A DNA stretch of 64,000 nucleotides from Rhabdornis inornatus (lineage: Eukaryota > Chordata > Aves > Passeriformes > Rhabdornithidae), in NCBI GenBank assembly GCA_013397075.1, contig VWZS01004380.1, positions 620,001 through 684,000 of the forward strand, read 5' to 3'. A model generated the notes under the pieces. It did no database searches. It was given only the letters and a program-made list of their open reading frames with translations, and had not been told where the DNA came from. Each line of letters starts with the position of its first letter. Position 1 is the first letter of the stretch. The translations under genes were made by a program, and so were the position numbers. Shown here piece by piece: positions 63,001-64,000 of this stretch.

Positions 63001-64000
63001 TCTGCCTGAGTCACCTCTCAGCAGGGTTTATCTGAAAGCAGGATGTCAGGGACTTGGGTCATGGCCTCTTGGAAAAGTGGAGAGCCCCTTGAGAAGATTA
63101 TCCTGTAGATCTGTTCTCACTCACCTGCTCAACTGGCACAGCTGCCTTGCCTTCCCTGCAGGAAGCCTTTCCACTGAAAGAGAAAACTCAGTGCTGCTTT
63201 CTGGATCCCACAAAAAGCAAGATAAATCCATCTGCAGGGAAAGAAAAGAAGAAAGAGAGTGTGTAAGTTTTGCAGACAACTTTTGCAAGCACCTGACATC
63301 AATTGCACACCTCTGCCCTGCCTGCAGCTGCTGCCAGAAGTTTTTTGCCATTCCCATATCCATCTTGGAAGAAGTTGTCCCTCTGTTGTTTGGAGATTGT
63401 GGGCACAGCAGCTTGAGAACAGTCTTGGACTTCAGGAGCTTCAGCTTTACCTGCTTACTGCATGGGGCTGTCACCCTAAGGAAGTCACTGAGCCACCTGG
63501 CAGGGTTTCTCCTGCACTGAGCCACATGAGCAGCACAAGGCTGGGCAAATTCAACCAACAGCTTCTCAGGGACCCCACTCATATCCAGTGACAGTGGTCA
63601 TGGAATGGCCTACATGTACCCTTTCATCTTCTAGTTAGAAACAAAACAGGAAAATTATCCTTCCTCTTACCCCGCCACCCACAAGAAAAGGAGTAAGGAG
63701 AGCACAGTCCTGAAGCTTATGGAGAGTGGTTAAATATTGTCACAGACTGACCAAGCATTGTATTCAGCCATCTCTGCTCTCCCTCCAGTGTTCCTTCTGC
63801 CTAACAGCACTGGTCAAATCCATGGTGCTCATATCTCCCATGGGCATATTCTACAGCAGAGTTTTGATTCCATGAAGTGGGTGTTAGCTTCATCCAGTGC
63901 CAAAATTTTGAAGATAGAACTGCAGGTTCCCTCCTCTACCCTGCTTTGGAGATGCCCTGAGGCAGACAAACCTCTACACTCACAGAGGCAGCAGGGTGAT

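Larger units (their letters stand above)
50999..64000. other. Intergenic region right of H2B
   Basis: No gene recognised. AATAAA-type polyadenylation motifs occur around 52236, if H2B has a long 3' UTR. Contents include a poly-T run with gap (58093-58200), a minisatellite (59121-59537) and a T-rich low-complexity patch near 59940-60035. Long minus-strand frames at 51533-52093 (186 codons), 57124-57750 (208) and 63121-63582 (153) show no domain I recognise and overlap equally open frames in other phases. CELSR1 coding sequence is not present. Confidence 0.65.

Noticed and set aside
63121..63582. 153-codon minus-strand frame overlapped by 147- and 110-codon plus-strand frames
   Set aside because: Equally long frames on both strands, no recognised domain and no splice context. 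It is treated as chance.
1..64000. tRNA, rRNA, CRISPR arrays, intact LTR retrovirus, bacterial-type operons
   Set aside because: No B-box/cloverleaf, rRNA core, spaced direct-repeat array, LTR pair or retroviral pol/env frame was recognised by reading. Weak or highly diverged copies could be missed without a search.

Overview
This is a vertebrate nuclear window, almost certainly from a bird. Gene density is low, exons are short with canonical splice sites, and there is one CpG island. The interspersed repeats are 5'-truncated CR1 LINE fragments ending in the ATTCTRTG-type 3' tail typical of avian CR1. No bacterial or viral gene organisation is visible. Almost all open frames are chance frames in non-coding DNA.

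Layout. Positions 1 to about 36.4 kb hold the 5' part of GRAMD4 (GRAM-domain protein, death-inducing protein), transcribed on the minus strand. Two coding exons are unambiguous: 12728-12938 and 4310-4430. They join in frame and give the conserved GRAMD4 N-terminus. The gene continues to the left beyond base 1. Its probable first exon lies in the CpG island (about 35.65-36.98 kb), where an assembly gap (36426-36453) sits beside a good minus-strand donor at 36411-36416. Intron 1 would be about 23.5 kb and intron 2 is about 8.3 kb. The introns contain two CR1 fragments, short tandem duplications, homopolymer runs and one striking AT-rich inverted repeat flanked by an 8-base direct repeat at 27.3 kb.

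Positions 37-64 kb are the upstream flank of GRAMD4. In mammals the divergent neighbour is CELSR1, but none of it is visible here. The only recognisable gene is an isolated, intact 126-codon histone H2B at 50618-50998 (+). It lacks the replication-dependent 3' stem-loop nearby and carries three changes in the N-terminal tail. The rest is intergenic: two more CR1 fragments, a pyrimidine tract at 38.5-38.9 kb, pentanucleotide repeats at 42.5 and 48.9 kb, a 97-base poly-T run ending in a gap at 58.1 kb, and a minisatellite at 59.1-59.5 kb with two alternating unit lengths.

GRAMD4 and H2B have no obvious functional link. Most interesting are the solitary H2B with its possible flanking splice sites, the minisatellite with an emerging dimeric repeat, the short hairpin insertion, and hints of divergent transcription from the CpG island. 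I found no convincing new multi-gene system.
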